From the NCBI GenBank assembly GCA_020723185.1, contig DYJI01000001.1:248001-312000 (forward strand): a DNA stretch of 64,000 nt. Direction: 5' to 3'. The notes beneath the pieces were generated by a model that worked only from the letters and a program-made list of their open reading frames with translations, had not been told where the DNA came from and ran no database searches. The position numbers were made by a program, and so were the translations under genes. Source of the stretch: Sideroxydans lithotrophicus (GTDB lineage Bacteria > Pseudomonadota > Gammaproteobacteria > Burkholderiales > Gallionellaceae). Each line of letters starts with the position of its first letter. Position 1 is the stretch's first letter. This document shows positions 29,929-40,136 of this stretch, in pieces.

Positions 29929-31341
29929 ATGGATCAATCGAATCGTTATGCAAATCTGAACCTGAAAGAGGCAGATTTGATCGCCGGCGGTCGTCACCTG
30001 CTGGTTGCTTACAAGCTGATCCCGGCCAAGGGTTACGGCTTCCTGGAAGTGGCTGCTCACGTTGCGGCAGAGTCCTCCACCGGTACCAACGTGGAAGTGT
30101 CCACCACCGACGACTTCACACGCGGTGTCGACGCGCTGGTGTACGAAGTGGACGAGACCGCATTCGGTGACGATCCCGTCAAGGGCGGCGGTCTGATGAA
30201 GATCGCATACCCGGTCGAACTGTTCGACCCGAACCTGATCGACGGCCACTTCAACGTTTCCCACATGTGGTCCCTGATCCTGGGTAACAACCAGGGCATG
30301 GGCGACCATGTCGGCCTGCGCATGCTGGACTTCCTGGTTCCGGAGTGCATGATCAAGAAGTTCGACGGCCCAAGCGCCGGCATCAAGGACCTGTGGAAAG
30401 TGCTGGGCCGTCCGGAAGTGGACGGCGGCTACATCGCCGGTACCATCATCAAGCCTAAACTGGGCCTGCGTCCGGATCCCTTCGCCAAAGCCTGTTACGA
30501 CTTCTGGCTGGGCGGCGACTTCATCAAGAACGACGAGCCGCAAGCCAACCAGCCGTTCTGCCCGATGGAAGTGGTCATCCCCAAGGTCGTGCAAGCGATG
30601 GACAAGGCCCAGCAGGAGACCGGTCAGGCCAAGCTGTTCTCGGCCAACGTGACTGCAGACTTCCACGGCGAGATGATCAAACGCGGCGAGTACATCCTCA
30701 GCGAGTTCGCCAAGATCGGCTCCGAGAAGCATGTCGCCTTCCTGGTGGACGGTTTCGTGACCGGCCCGGCTGGTGTGACCACCTGCCGTCGCCACTTCCC
30801 GGATACCTTCCTGCACTTCCACCGTGCGGGTCACGGTGCCGTGACTTCCTACAAGTCGCCGATGGGTATGGATCCGCTGTGCTACATGAAGATCGCTCGT
30901 CTGTCCGGCGCTTCCGGTATCCACACCGGCACCATGGGCTACGGCAAGATGGAAGGGCATGCCAAGGAGACCGTGCTGGCCTACATGCTGGAGCGTGACG
31001 AGTGCCAGGGACCTTACTTCTACCAGAAGTGGTACGGCATGAAGCCGACAGCACCGATCATCTCCGGCGGCATGAACGCACTGCGCCTGCCAGGGTTCTT
31101 CAAGAACCTGGGCCACGGCAACGTGATCAACACCTGCGGCGGCGGCTCCTTCGGCCACATCGACAGCCCGGCAGCCGGCGGTATCTCCCTCGGCCAGGCT
31201 TACGAGTGCTGGAAGACCGGTGCGGACCCGATCGAATACGCGAAGACCCACAAGGAATTCGCCCGCGCGTTCGAGTCCTTCCCGAAAGACGGCGACAAGT
31301 TCTTCCCGGGATGGCGCGAGAAGCTGGGCGTACACAAGTAA
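29929..31341 (+). CDS. cbbM: Ribulose-1,5-bisphosphate carboxylase, form II
   Basis: Fixes CO2 onto ribulose bisphosphate. The 470-residue protein is clearly form [14 protein letters not shown] with catalytic K175, [11 protein letters not shown] with the carbamylated K200 and Mg ligands D202 and E203, and loop 6 [10 protein letters not shown]. No small subunit gene is nearby, as expected for form II. ATG at 29929 follows AAGAGGAG; the frame runs back to 29875 without a better start. Form II enzymes have poor CO2/O2 discrimination and suit low-oxygen, high-CO2 habitats. A strong terminator follows the gene. Confidence 0.98.
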   Translation: MDQSNRYANLNLKEADLIAGGRHLLVAYKLIPAKGYGFLEVAAHVAAESSTGTNVEVSTTDDFTRGVDALVYEVDETAFGDDPVKGGGLMKIAYPVELFDPNLIDGHFNVSHMWSLILGNNQGMGDHVGLRMLDFLVPECMIKKFDGPSAGIKDLWKVLGRPEVDGGYIAGTIIKPKLGLRPDPFAKACYDFWLGGDFIKNDEPQANQPFCPMEVVIPKVVQAMDKAQQETGQAKLFSANVTADFHGEMIKRGEYILSEFAKIGSEKHVAFLVDGFVTGPAGVTTCRRHFPDTFLHFHRAGHGAVTSYKSPMGMDPLCYMKIARLSGASGIHTGTMGYGKMEGHAKETVLAYMLERDECQGPYFYQKWYGMKPTAPIISGGMNALRLPGFFKNLGHGNVINTCGGGSFGHIDSPAAGGISLGQAYECWKTGADPIEYAKTHKEFARAFESFPKDGDKFFPGWREKLGVHK

Positions 31342-31370
31342 GATCGCCCGGTCTATCGAAGCAATAAACG

Positions 31371-31398
31371 CGCCCCCACACGTTGGGGGCGTTTTTTT
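31371..31398 (+). terminator. Intrinsic terminator between cbbM and cbbQ
   Basis: CGCCCCCA and TGGGGGCG form an 8-bp stem with a CACGT loop, followed by seven T. It would end most cbbM transcripts and leave a smaller amount of read-through for cbbQ-cbbO, a simple way to keep activase below RuBisCO. Confidence 0.9.
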
Positions 31399-31455
31399 CC
31401 AGACGCCGAAAACCGCAAGACATTTGCGGACATGCGTCGTAGCAAGGAGCTCGTT

Positions 31456-32259
31456 ATGGAAAACAAGGAACAATACAAGGTCCGCTCTGAGCCGTTCTAT
31501 CAGGCGCAAGGCGACGAGGTCGCGCTGTACGAAGCAGCCTACAACGCTCGCCTGCCGGTGATGGTAAAAGGGCCTACCGGCTGCGGCAAGTCGCGCTTCA
31601 TCGAATATATGGCATGGAAGCTGAACAAGCCGCTGATAACCGTGGCCTGTAACGAAGACATGACCGCCTCGGACCTGGTGGGACGTTATCTGCTGGATGC
31701 CAACGGCACACGCTGGCTGGATGGCCCGCTGACCATAGCGGCACGTATCGGTGCCATCTGCTATCTGGACGAGATAGTGGAAGCGCGTCAGGACACCACC
31801 GTCGTCATCCACCCGTTGACCGACCACCGCCGTACCTTGCCGCTGGACAAGAAGGGCGAACTGATCGAGGCACATCCCGACTTCCAGTTGGTGATCTCCT
31901 ACAACCCGGGTTACCAGAGCCTGATGAAGGACCTGAAGCAATCCACCAAGCAGCGCTTCACCGGGTTCGACTTTGATTATCCCGATGCCGCCCTAGAATC
32001 GGAGATCCTGGCCAAAGAGACGGGGCTGGCGATCGAGGTGTGTGGCAAGCTGGTGCAGATCGGCCAGGCGGCCCGCAACCTCAAGGGTCACGGTCTGGAT
32101 GAAGGCATCTCCACGCGACTGCTGGTCTACGCGGCGACCCTGATCAAGAACGGCGTCGAAACCAAAGCGGCTTGCCGTATGGCGATGGTGCGGCCGATCA
32201 CCGATGATGCGGATATCCGCGACACGCTCGATCACGCGATCGACGCGGCGTTCGGCTGA
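31456..32259 (+). CDS. cbbQ: RuBisCO activase AAA+ subunit CbbQ
   Basis: A 267-residue MoxR-type AAA+ ATPase with Walker A GPTGCGKS, Walker B AICYLDEIVEA and the sensor region VISYNPGYQS. CbbQ hexamers work with CbbO to remove inhibitory sugar phosphates from RuBisCO active sites. Linkage to cbbM suggests the Q2O2 type that acts on form II enzyme; this is inferred from context. ATG at 31456 follows AAGGAG, with the frame running upstream to 31432. It is separated from cbbO by 57 bp. Confidence 0.95.
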   Translation: MENKEQYKVRSEPFYQAQGDEVALYEAAYNARLPVMVKGPTGCGKSRFIEYMAWKLNKPLITVACNEDMTASDLVGRYLLDANGTRWLDGPLTIAARIGAICYLDEIVEARQDTTVVIHPLTDHRRTLPLDKKGELIEAHPDFQLVISYNPGYQSLMKDLKQSTKQRFTGFDFDYPDAALESEILAKETGLAIEVCGKLVQIGQAARNLKGHGLDEGISTRLLVYAATLIKNGVETKAACRMAMVRPITDDADIRDTLDHAIDAAFG

Positions 32260-32316
32260 CAGCGCGTGATGGTGCGACACACCGTGTGTTGATGGACAAG
32301 CGAACAGGTGGGTGCG

Positions 32317-34587
32317 ATGGCGGTTGAGGCGACAGCAAGAAGCGAAGAGCTGGAGGGTTACTGGCAGAGACTCGGGTGCAGATTCGCCCTGGTGGATGCC
32401 GTGTTCGACGAGTGCATGAAGGAAGCGCTGACCAGTCTGTCGCCGGCCGGTCTGGACGCATATCTCGACAACGCGCGTTTCATCGGCAAGATGGGGCGCG
32501 GAGCGGAACCGTTGCTGGTCTATCTCGAGGACGCGCCGCGCGTCGCTGTGCTGGTGGGCGAACAGTCGCTGACCGACCTGCGCGAGTTCGCCTACTACAT
32601 GTCCACGCACACCAACTTCAAGGCCATCGTGCCGTTCCTGCAGACGTGCGCGGCGGCGGCGGAATGCCTGCCGACACAAGAACTGTTCAAGCAGTATGTC
32701 GAGCTGGTGCGGGACATGATGGATCGCACCACCGGCTCGGTGCATGGCCATCACACCACCTTCGCCAGTCCCGGCTTGCCGGAGATGCTGAAACAGGTCC
32801 CGAGCATCCTGTCGCTGGTGCCGCTGGGAGGATTCAAGAACTGGATCGACTACGGCATCCGATACTACAACGACCATCCCGAGCGACAGATAGAGTATTT
32901 CTCGCTGCAATCGGCGGATTCCAAGGCGGTGTTGCAACGCGAACGCCACGGTACCCTGTTCATCGATAACGAGCGCAAGCTGGACCTGTACCTGAGGGGC
33001 CTGTGGCAGGATCCCGAACAGCTGGTGCCCTACTCCCAGGTGTTCGACAGTCTGACCAAGCCGACACCGTATTACGATGACGACGGTATCCGCGTCCCCG
33101 ACGTGTTCGACGATCTCGGCGACATCCGTGGCATAGAACGTTACCGCGCAGCGCTTGCGCACATGGCCGCACACCGTCGCTGGAGCACGAAGATGGTGGT
33201 GGATAACTGGAGTCCGTTCCAGCGTCTGGGCGTGGAGGTGTTCGAGGATTGCCGTGTCGATTTTCTGACCATGCAACGTTTCCCCGGCCTGCGGAGATTG
33301 TTCCTGGCCCTGCACCCGATCCCGGACGAGCGCCTGCTGGACAATCCCGAAGCGTCGGCTATCCGCGTCAAGCTGGCCATGGTGTCGCGCGCCATGCTCG
33401 ATCCGGACTATGAATACAAGAACACCGACATCCGGGAGTTCGCCAACCGTTTCCATGAAGCGATGGCGGCCGGCGAGAGCAGTAGCCCCGAGATGTCGCG
33501 TCTGGGTCTGTCCTTCATCGCGCGCATGCGCCGCCAGTCCGACCTGTCGCCCAACGTCTATTTTCAGGATACCGAGGTGGACTATCGCGACGACAACCGC
33601 CATCTGTGGATCTACCTGGAAAAGGGCGACGACGAGGACACCCTGTTCGAGCACCTCGACATCAAGAAGAAAGAGGAAGAGGAACTGCACGCCCTGCCCC
33701 CGCGCCACTACGATGAATGGGATTACAGCAACCAGAGTTACCGTCCGGACTGGGCCAGCGTGTATGAGATGAAGCATCCCGGCGGCAGCCCGGCCAAGGT
33801 CGACGCCCTGCTGGAGAAGCATGCCGGCCTGGCCAAACGCATGAAGCGCATCCTCGATCTGATCAAACCACAGGACAAGGTGCGTATCCGCTATCAGGAA
33901 GAAGGTTCGGAGCTCGACCTGGATATCGCTATCCGCTCGCTGATCGACTACAAGGCCGGCTCGCAGCCAGACCCGCGCATCAACATGAGCCACCGCACCG
34001 ATGGCCGTAACATCGCTGTGTCGCTGGTACTGGACCTGTCCGAATCGCTGAACGAAAAAGTGCAGGGCAGCGGACAGACCATCCTTGAGCTGTCGCAGGA
34101 AGCGGTATCGCTGCTGGCCTGGTCGGTGGAGCATCTGGGTGATCCGTTCGCCATCTCCGGTTTCCACTCCAACACTCGCCACGATGTGCGCTACTACCAC
34201 ATCAAGGGCTATAACGAGCCGTGGGACGACAGTGTGAAGGGGCGTATCGGTGCGATGCAGGCCGCCTGGTCCACGCGCATGGGCGCAGCCATGCGCCATG
34301 CCGGACATTATCTGAAGGCGCAGCCGGCCGACAAGAAGCTGTTGCTGATCCTTACCGACGGCGAGCCGGCCGACATCGATACGCGCGATCCGCAATCGCT
34401 GATCCAGGATGCGCGCCAGGCCGTCAAGGAACTGGATCGCGATGGCATCTACACCTATTGCATCAACCTGGATCCCAAGGCCGACGAATATGTGTCCGAC
34501 ATCTTCGGCAGGCAATACACTATCGTGGACAAGATCGAACAGTTGCCGGTCAAATTGCCGGAGCTGTTCATCGCCCTGACCAAATAG
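32317..34587 (+). CDS. cbbO: RuBisCO activase adaptor CbbO
   Basis: A protein of about 756 residues with a long N-terminal helical region and a C-terminal von Willebrand factor A domain. The VWA metal site is intact: SLVLDLSESLNE (DxSxS) and LLILTDGEPADIDT. In the CbbQO activase the VWA domain of CbbO docks on RuBisCO while CbbQ supplies ATP-driven force. An acidic/basic stretch DIKKKEEEELHALPPRHYDEWDY precedes the VWA part. A GTG at 32308 would add three residues; ATG 32317 with AGGTG upstream is preferred. Confidence 0.94.
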   Translation: MAVEATARSEELEGYWQRLGCRFALVDAVFDECMKEALTSLSPAGLDAYLDNARFIGKMGRGAEPLLVYLEDAPRVAVLVGEQSLTDLREFAYYMSTHTNFKAIVPFLQTCAAAAECLPTQELFKQYVELVRDMMDRTTGSVHGHHTTFASPGLPEMLKQVPSILSLVPLGGFKNWIDYGIRYYNDHPERQIEYFSLQSADSKAVLQRERHGTLFIDNERKLDLYLRGLWQDPEQLVPYSQVFDSLTKPTPYYDDDGIRVPDVFDDLGDIRGIERYRAALAHMAAHRRWSTKMVVDNWSPFQRLGVEVFEDCRVDFLTMQRFPGLRRLFLALHPIPDERLLDNPEASAIRVKLAMVSRAMLDPDYEYKNTDIREFANRFHEAMAAGESSSPEMSRLGLSFIARMRRQSDLSPNVYFQDTEVDYRDDNRHLWIYLEKGDDEDTLFEHLDIKKKEEEELHALPPRHYDEWDYSNQSYRPDWASVYEMKHPGGSPAKVDALLEKHAGLAKRMKRILDLIKPQDKVRIRYQEEGSELDLDIAIRSLIDYKAGSQPDPRINMSHRTDGRNIAVSLVLDLSESLNEKVQGSGQTILELSQEAVSLLAWSVEHLGDPFAISGFHSNTRHDVRYYHIKGYNEPWDDSVKGRIGAMQAAWSTRMGAAMRHAGHYLKAQPADKKLLLILTDGEPADIDTRDPQSLIQDARQAVKELDRDGIYTYCINLDPKADEYVSDIFGRQYTIVDKIEQLPVKLPELFIALTK

Positions 34588-34611
34588 CAACTGCAATCAA
34601 GGAGAGCAAGC

Positions 34612-35130
34612 ATGCAACAAGCTTCCAATGGCAAAGTACTGGTAGGTATCCTCACCGGCAGTCCCAACGACCTGCCCACCGTGGTCAAAGTGCGCGACAC
34701 GTTGTCGGACCTCGGCATCGCCAGCGAGATCGTGGTGGCTTCGGCCCACCGCACGCCGGACAAGGTGGTCGCCTACATCGACCGCGCCCATCAGGAAGGT
34801 GTGCAAGTGCTGGTCGGTTGCGCCGGCATGGCCGCCCATCTGGCAGGCGTGATCGCCGGTCATACCCGTCTCCCGGTGATCGGCCTGCCGCTATCGGGCG
34901 GTGTGGTGTCCGGCCTCGATGCACTATTGTCCACCGTGCAGATGCCACCCGGCGTCCCGGTCGCCACCGTGGCGGTGGATGGTGCCAAGAACGCCGCCAT
35001 GCTGGCCGCGCGCATCCTCGCGCTGAAATATCCCGAGATCAACCAGGCACTGGAAGAAGCGGCGAAGAAGGAACGTGCCCGCTACGACGAGACAGCCGAC
35101 CAGGCGCTGGCCAAGCTGACTGCGAAGTAA
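34612..35130 (+). CDS. purE: N5-carboxyaminoimidazole ribonucleotide mutase-like PurE
   Basis: A 172-residue PurE-family protein. GSPND near the N-terminus and ASAHRTPDKV carry the conserved Ser, Asp and His of the active site, and GLDALLSTVQMPPGVPVATVAV plus NAAMLAARIL match the C-terminal half. Class I PurE moves CO2 within N5-CAIR to give CAIR in purine synthesis and needs PurK, which is not in the window. The glycine loop is CAGMAAHLAG rather than the usual GAGGAAHLPG, so the exact class deserves care. ATG 34612 follows AAGGAGAG, 24 bp after cbbO. Confidence 0.88.
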   Translation: MQQASNGKVLVGILTGSPNDLPTVVKVRDTLSDLGIASEIVVASAHRTPDKVVAYIDRAHQEGVQVLVGCAGMAAHLAGVIAGHTRLPVIGLPLSGGVVSGLDALLSTVQMPPGVPVATVAVDGAKNAAMLAARILALKYPEINQALEEAAKKERARYDETADQALAKLTAK

Positions 35131-35193
35131 GCCACAAAAAACAGCCCCTGCCCGGGACCACATAGAACGCGCGATCTTTACAGAGCTACTTAC

Positions 35194-36153
35194 ATGAACG
35201 ATATCGGCCAACCCTGGATGTGGGGCGCATTCATCCTCTTCGTCCTGCTGATGCTTGCACTGGACCTGTTCGCCCTCGGGGGCCGCAAGGCACACAAGGT
35301 CAGCGTCCGGGAAGCGGCGCTGTGGTCGCTGGTCTGGGTATCGCTGGCCTTGATCTTCAACGGCCTGCTGTGGTGGCATCTGAAAGGGACGGCCGGCGAA
35401 GCCGTGGCGGATGCCAAGGCGCTGGAGTTCCTGACAGGTTACCTGATCGAGAAGTCGCTGTCGGTGGACAACGTGTTCGTGTTCCTGCTGATCTTCGGTG
35501 CCTTCCATGTACCGCCCGAATACCAGCGCCGCGTGTTGATATACGGCGTACTCGGTGCGATCGTGATGCGCGCCGTGATGATCCTGGCTGGAGCCTGGGT
35601 GGTGAAGGAATTCAGCTGGGTGCTGTACCTGTTCGGGGCTTTCCTGCTGTTCACGGGTGTGCGCATGCTGGTGGCCGCAGAGAAACAGCCTGATCTCGAG
35701 AACAATCCCGTACTGCGTTTTGCCCGCCGACACCTGCGTATCGCGGAGGGCGACCACGGTGAGCGGTTCAGCGTGACCAAAGATGGCGTGCGCTACTTCA
35801 CACCGCTGTTCCTGGTGCTGCTGCTGATAGAGGTGTCGGATCTGGTGTTCGCTGTGGATTCCATCCCGGCCATCTTCGCCATCACCACCGACCCGTTCAT
35901 CGTATTCACCTCCAACATCTTCGCCATCATGGGCTTGCGCGCGCTGTACTTCCTGCTGGCGGATGTGGCCGACCGCTTCCACCTGCTGAAATACGGTCTG
36001 GCCATGGTGCTGGCCTTCATCGGCAGCAAGATGCTGATCGCGCCGTGGTATCACGTCCCGGTACAGGCCTCGCTGGCCATTGTCACCGTGCTGATCGGCG
36101 GCAGCGTCGCTGCCAGCCTGATCGCCACACGCGGCAAAGCAGCAGGCAAATAG
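35194..36153 (+). CDS. TerC/Alx family inner-membrane protein
   Basis: A 319-residue integral membrane protein with about nine hydrophobic helices. The family-defining acidic motifs are present: EKSLSVDNVFVF in the first half and EVSDLVFAVDSIPAIFA in the second, together with FTSNIFAIMGLRALYF. TerC/Alx proteins export manganese or take part in metal handling during membrane protein metalation and pH or tellurite stress. In an iron- or metal-rich habitat a Mn2+ efflux role is plausible. The upstream gap of 63 bp is too short for a yybP-ykoY riboswitch and shows none. Confidence 0.9.
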   Translation: MNDIGQPWMWGAFILFVLLMLALDLFALGGRKAHKVSVREAALWSLVWVSLALIFNGLLWWHLKGTAGEAVADAKALEFLTGYLIEKSLSVDNVFVFLLIFGAFHVPPEYQRRVLIYGVLGAIVMRAVMILAGAWVVKEFSWVLYLFGAFLLFTGVRMLVAAEKQPDLENNPVLRFARRHLRIAEGDHGERFSVTKDGVRYFTPLFLVLLLIEVSDLVFAVDSIPAIFAITTDPFIVFTSNIFAIMGLRALYFLLADVADRFHLLKYGLAMVLAFIGSKMLIAPWYHVPVQASLAIVTVLIGGSVAASLIATRGKAAGK

Positions 36154-36221
36154 CCGTGGAGTAAGGACCGTAAAACCTGTAAAATCCGGCAGTTGAAAAA
36201 TTTCTAAAAGAGGAGAGCAGC

Positions 36222-37223
36222 ATGAGCAAAAGTTTGATCCAGTTCATCATCGAAGAACAACGTCAGATCCCCGGCGCGACCGGCGACTTCACCGGCCTGA
36301 TCAGCGACATCGTATCCGCCTGCAAGCAGATCGCGCATGACGTGAACAAGGGCGCGCTGATCGGCGTGCTGGGTTCCGCCGGCAGCGAGAACGTGCAGGG
36401 CGAGACACAGAAGAAGCTCGACATCATCACCAACGAAGTGTTCATCAAGGCCAACGAGTGGGGCGGCCACCTGGCGGCGATGGCTTCCGAAGAGATGGAC
36501 GACATCTATGAGATCCCCAAGCAGTACCCGCGCGGCAAGTACCTGATCACCTTCGATCCGCTGGACGGCTCCTCCAACATCGACGTGAACATCTCCGTCG
36601 GCACCATCTTCTCCATCCTGCGTTGCCCGGAAGGCGTGACCAACCCGACCGCCAAGGACTTCATGCAGCCCGGCACCAAGCAAGTGTGCGCAGGCTATGC
36701 ACTGTACGGCCCGAACACCATGATCGTGATCACCACCGGCCACGGCGTGAACGGCTTCACACTGGACCGCGACGTCGGTGACTTCTTCCTGACACACCCG
36801 AACATGCAGATTCCGGCCGACACCGCGGAGTTCGCCATCAACATGTCCAACCAGCGCTTCTGGGAGAAGCCGGTGCAGCGCTACGTCGAAGAGTGCGTCA
36901 AGGGCAAGGACGGCGGCCGCGAGAAGAACTTCAACATGCGCTGGGTCGCTTCCATGGTGGCCGAAGTGCACCGCATCCTGACCCGTGGCGGCATCTTCAT
37001 GTATCCGTTCGACACCAAGGACCCGACCAAGCCGGGCAAGCTGCGCCTGATGTACGAAGCCAACCCGATGTCCTTCATCGTGGAACAGGCTGGCGGTGCC
37101 AGCTCCACCGGTCGTCAGCGCATCATGGAGATCCAGCCGGAAGGTCTGCACCAGCGCGTGCCGGTCATCCTCGGCTCGAAGAACGAAGTCGAGCGCGTGG
37201 TCGGTTACCACAAAGGCGCGTAA
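36222..37223 (+). CDS. fbp: Fructose-1,6-bisphosphatase class I
   Basis: Hydrolyses fructose 1,6-bisphosphate to fructose 6-phosphate, an irreversible step in the Calvin cycle and gluconeogenesis. The 333-residue enzyme has the metal-binding motif [25 protein letters not shown] and the substrate region [11 protein letters not shown]...[17 protein letters not shown]. Length and motifs are those of proteobacterial CbbF/Fbp class I. ATG at 36222 follows AGAGGAGAG. A GCAA-loop hairpin follows the stop. Confidence 0.96.
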   Translation: MSKSLIQFIIEEQRQIPGATGDFTGLISDIVSACKQIAHDVNKGALIGVLGSAGSENVQGETQKKLDIITNEVFIKANEWGGHLAAMASEEMDDIYEIPKQYPRGKYLITFDPLDGSSNIDVNISVGTIFSILRCPEGVTNPTAKDFMQPGTKQVCAGYALYGPNTMIVITTGHGVNGFTLDRDVGDFFLTHPNMQIPADTAEFAINMSNQRFWEKPVQRYVEECVKGKDGGREKNFNMRWVASMVAEVHRILTRGGIFMYPFDTKDPTKPGKLRLMYEANPMSFIVEQAGGASSTGRQRIMEIQPEGLHQRVPVILGSKNEVERVVGYHKGA

Positions 37224-37234
37224 TACCGCGAAAG

Positions 37235-37256
37235 ACGCCCCCGGCAACGGGGGCGT
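37235..37256 (+). terminator. Hairpin after fbp
   Basis: ACGCCCCCG and CGGGGGCGT form a perfect 9-bp stem with a GCAA loop, followed by TGTCACG. The T-run is poor, so termination may be partial, allowing read-through into purC 33 bp further on. Confidence 0.6.
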
Positions 37257-37288
37257 TGTCACGTCCGTAACAACAAACTATCGAGGTC

Positions 37289-38179
37289 ATGATGTCTTCA
37301 GCCTTGCATGAATCCGATCTGCCCAGCCTGAAATTCCTGCACCGTGGCAAAGTCCGCGACCTGTACGAAGTGGATGCCGACCATCTGCTGATCGTGCAGA
37401 CCGACCGACTGTCCGCGTTCGACTTCATCCTGCCCACGCCCATCCCCGGCAAAGGCGAGGTGCTGACCGCAGTGTCGAATTTCTGGTTCAAGAAGCTGGG
37501 CCATGTCATCCCCAACCACCTGTCCGGCATCGATCCCGAATCCGTGGTGAAGACCGAAGCCGAAAAAACACAGGTGCGCGGCCGTGCGTTCGTCACCAAG
37601 AAGCTGAAGCCGCTGCCGATCGAAGCCATCGTCCGCGGCTATCTGGTCGGGTCCGGCTGGAAGGACTACAAGAAGACCGGTGCCGTGTGCGGCATCCAGC
37701 TGCCTGCCGGTCTGCAGGAAGCGCAGAAGCTGCCGCAGGCACTGTTCACACCCTCCACCAAAGCCGCCGTAGGCGACCACGATGAGAACATCTCGTTCGA
37801 AGAGGCAAAAAAGCTGCTGGGCGACGATATGGCGGAACAGGTGAAGAAGGCCACGCTGGCCCTGTACACCGAAGCGGCGGATTACGCGCTGACGCGTGGC
37901 ATCATCATCGCCGACACCAAGTTCGAATTCGGGACCGATGAAACGGGCAAGCTGTATCTGATCGATGAAGCGCTGACTCCCGATTCCTCGCGCTTCTGGC
38001 CGGCCGACCAGTACCGTGTCGGCAGCAACCCGCCCAGTTTTGACAAGCAGTTCATCCGCGACTGGCTGGAATCCTCGGGCTGGAACAAGCAGCCACCGGC
38101 GCCAGCGGTCCCGGCCGACATCCTGCAGAAGACCTCCGACAAATACCGTGAGGCACAGCGGCTGCTGACCGGCGAATGA
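37289..38179 (+). CDS. purC: Phosphoribosylaminoimidazole-succinocarboxamide synthase
   Basis: SAICAR synthetase joins CAIR (the PurE product) and aspartate using ATP. The 296-residue protein has [52 protein letters not shown] and IADTKFEFG...[14 protein letters not shown], all diagnostic of the family. ATG 37289 or ATG 37292 are both possible. The stop overlaps the carbonic anhydrase start by 4 bp (ATGA). With purE 2 kb upstream, two successive purine steps lie among the carbon-fixation genes. Confidence 0.96.
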   Translation: MMSSALHESDLPSLKFLHRGKVRDLYEVDADHLLIVQTDRLSAFDFILPTPIPGKGEVLTAVSNFWFKKLGHVIPNHLSGIDPESVVKTEAEKTQVRGRAFVTKKLKPLPIEAIVRGYLVGSGWKDYKKTGAVCGIQLPAGLQEAQKLPQALFTPSTKAAVGDHDENISFEEAKKLLGDDMAEQVKKATLALYTEAADYALTRGIIIADTKFEFGTDETGKLYLIDEALTPDSSRFWPADQYRVGSNPPSFDKQFIRDWLESSGWNKQPPAPAVPADILQKTSDKYREAQRLLTGE

Positions 38180-38814
38180 CCAATCCGGCAGACCTGATCG
38201 AAGGGTTCCATCGTTTCCGTGAACAGCATTTCACGGACGACGATGCCTTGTACCGGCAACTGGTGCAGCAAGGCCAAACGCCGAAGATCCTGGTGGTCGC
38301 CTGCTGCGATTCGCGTGTCGACCCGGCGCTGGTGCTCGATTGCGCGCCGGGCGACCTGTTCGTCATCCGCAACGTGGCCAATCTGGTCCCGCCAGACGAG
38401 AACCGCATCGGCGGACGTCACGGCACCAGCGCCGCGCTGGAATACGGCGTGAAGACTTTGGGGGTGGAGCATGTCATCGTGTTCGGCCATGCGCAATGCG
38501 GCGGCATCCGCGCGCTGATGAGCGGGTCGGGCATGGCGGACGGTCAGGAATCCTTCATCAACAGCTGGATGCGTCTCGCGGAGCAGGCGCGCGACAAAGT
38601 GCTGCAAGACATGCCGGGTGCGCCGGAACACGAACTCGAACGCGCCTGCGAGCAGCAGGCCATCCTCAGTTCACTGGACAATCTGATGAGTTTCGACTGG
38701 ATACGCGAGCGCGTCAGAGAAGGACGGCTACAGCTTCACGGCTGGTACTTCGACATCGAACACGGACAGTTGCTGCAATACGATGCAGACGACTGCCGGT
38801 TCATCGCAAAGTGA
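38176..38814 (+). CDS. can: Beta-class carbonic anhydrase
   Basis: Interconverts CO2 and bicarbonate. The 212-residue protein has zinc ligands C43 and D45 in CCDSR and H105 and C108 in FGHAQCGG, the full beta-class set, and no signal peptide, so it is cytosolic. Its ATG overlaps the purC stop, so the two are translated together. In the Calvin-cycle neighbourhood it can supply CO2 to form II RuBisCO or bicarbonate to carboxylases and purine synthesis. Confidence 0.95.
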   Translation: MTNPADLIEGFHRFREQHFTDDDALYRQLVQQGQTPKILVVACCDSRVDPALVLDCAPGDLFVIRNVANLVPPDENRIGGRHGTSAALEYGVKTLGVEHVIVFGHAQCGGIRALMSGSGMADGQESFINSWMRLAEQARDKVLQDMPGAPEHELERACEQQAILSSLDNLMSFDWIRERVREGRLQLHGWYFDIEHGQLLQYDADDCRFIAK

Positions 38815-38819
38815 TCTGA

Positions 38820-39419
38820 TCACTGCCCTTCCACGGGCGACAGGCCTTTCAATTCACGATAGCGCGCCTTGTCGGCCGCATACTTCGCCTTCACGGCAGC
38901 CAGTTCTTCGTTGTTGGTATCCAGATCGGCCTGGAACTTGTCGATGCGCTGCTGCGCCTCTGCCAGATCGTCTTCCAGCGACTTCGGGATCTTGCGGTTC
39001 TGTTTGACGATCCGCTCCCGTTCCTGTTGCAGGCTGGCCAGGTTCTCGTTCGCTGACTTGAGCAAGGTGTTGTAGCTGCTGATACGGGCCTCGACCTGTT
39101 GCAGGTTGCGGTCGCGCGCCAGATCGATCTCCTCGGGCGAACTGTAGGTGTTGATCAGTGCATTGTCGCGGCGCTCGGCCTGTTCTTCCTCGGGTGTCTG
39201 CACGCGCGTGGTCTTGCTGCTGCGTGCCGTATCGCGTTCCTGCACACGGCCTTTCTCGAAGGATTGTGCGTTGCGGTTCGCATACTTGGGCGGGATGGTC
39301 TCGCCATAGTGCGTGGTGCCGTTCTCGTCCACCCACTTGTACAGTTTGGCTTCGGCACTCAGTGATACAGCAGCGAGCAAGGCTGCTGCACCCAGCATTG
39401 TTTTCGGATTCATCATCAT
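38820..39419 (-). CDS. Secreted DUF4124 coiled-coil protein
   Basis: A 199-residue protein with a signal peptide ([20 protein letters not shown], cleavage near AEA) and the short DUF4124 domain [19 protein letters not shown] at the mature N-terminus. The rest (about 75-199) is charged and helical with heptad-like [14 protein letters not shown] and [15 protein letters not shown], a likely coiled coil. Such proteins are common in beta- and gammaproteobacteria; the role is unknown, perhaps envelope structure. It overlaps the end of pyrE by 4 bp and is read after it. Confidence 0.85.
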   Translation of the reverse strand: MMMNPKTMLGAAALLAAVSLSAEAKLYKWVDENGTTHYGETIPPKYANRNAQSFEKGRVQERDTARSSKTTRVQTPEEEQAERRDNALINTYSSPEEIDLARDRNLQQVEARISSYNTLLKSANENLASLQQERERIVKQNRKIPKSLEDDLAEAQQRIDKFQADLDTNNEELAAVKAKYAADKARYRELKGLSPVEGQ

Positions 39420-40057
39420 TTCACCCCGTAACGGTCACGATAAGCCTGAACGGCGGTCAGATTCTGCACCATATCCGGAGTTCCCTGCAAATAGCCGAGC
39501 AGGTCGTCCAGCGAGGCGATCGACACCACCGGGATACCGTAGTCGCGTTGCACCTCCTGCACTGCCGACAACTCCCCCTGGCCCCGCTCCTTGCGATCCA
39601 GAGCGATCACCACGCCGCACGGCGTGGCACCGGCCGCCTTGATCAGGTCGATGGACTCGCGTACCGAGGTACCGGCCGAGATCACATCGTCGATGATCAG
39701 CACTTTCCCAACCAGCTTCGCACCCACCGTATTGCCGCCTTCGCCGTGATCCTTGGCCTCCTTGCGGTTGAAGCAATACGGCACATTGCGACCCTGCTCC
39801 GCCAGCGCGATGGAAGTACCCGCTACCAGCGGGATACCCTTGTAGGCAGGGCCGAACAGCATGTTGAAGTCAAGGCCGGAAGCGAGGATGGCCTGCGCAT
39901 AGAACTGACACAGCTCACGCAACGCAGCACCGTCCTGGAACAACCCCGAGTTGAAGAAGTAAGGCGACAGACGCCCGGCCTTGGTCTGGAATTCGCCGAA
40001 GCGGAGGACGTTCTGGGCGACAGCGAAACGGATGAAATCCTGGCGATATGCGTGCAT
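39416..40057 (-). CDS. pyrE: Orotate phosphoribosyltransferase
   Basis: Makes OMP from orotate and PRPP in pyrimidine synthesis. The 213-residue protein has [43 protein letters not shown] and the PRPP loop [18 protein letters not shown]. The frame extends to 40108, but ATG 40057 ([12 protein letters not shown]) is where homologues begin. It is divergent from xthA, with 79 bp between their starts, and overlaps the DUF4124 gene. Confidence 0.95.
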   Translation of the reverse strand: MHAYRQDFIRFAVAQNVLRFGEFQTKAGRLSPYFFNSGLFQDGAALRELCQFYAQAILASGLDFNMLFGPAYKGIPLVAGTSIALAEQGRNVPYCFNRKEAKDHGEGGNTVGAKLVGKVLIIDDVISAGTSVRESIDLIKAAGATPCGVVIALDRKERGQGELSAVQEVQRDYGIPVVSIASLDDLLGYLQGTPDMVQNLTAVQAYRDRYGVK

Positions 40058-40136
40058 GGGAAGAATGGGGAACGAATTGAAGAATGCGGCCATTATAATG
40101 CCCGCCACCCCAGATTACAGAAGACGCACCACCGTT

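Noticed and set aside
29863-34596. Two long antisense frames opposite cbbM/cbbQ (692 codons) and cbbO (867 codons)
   Set aside because: Same reason: high GC3 on the coding strand keeps the antisense frame open. The plus-strand genes have clear catalytic motifs and ribosome sites.
35131-35193. yybP-ykoY manganese riboswitch before the TerC/Alx gene
   Set aside because: The gap is only 63 bp, too short for this aptamer, and its conserved motifs are not visible.
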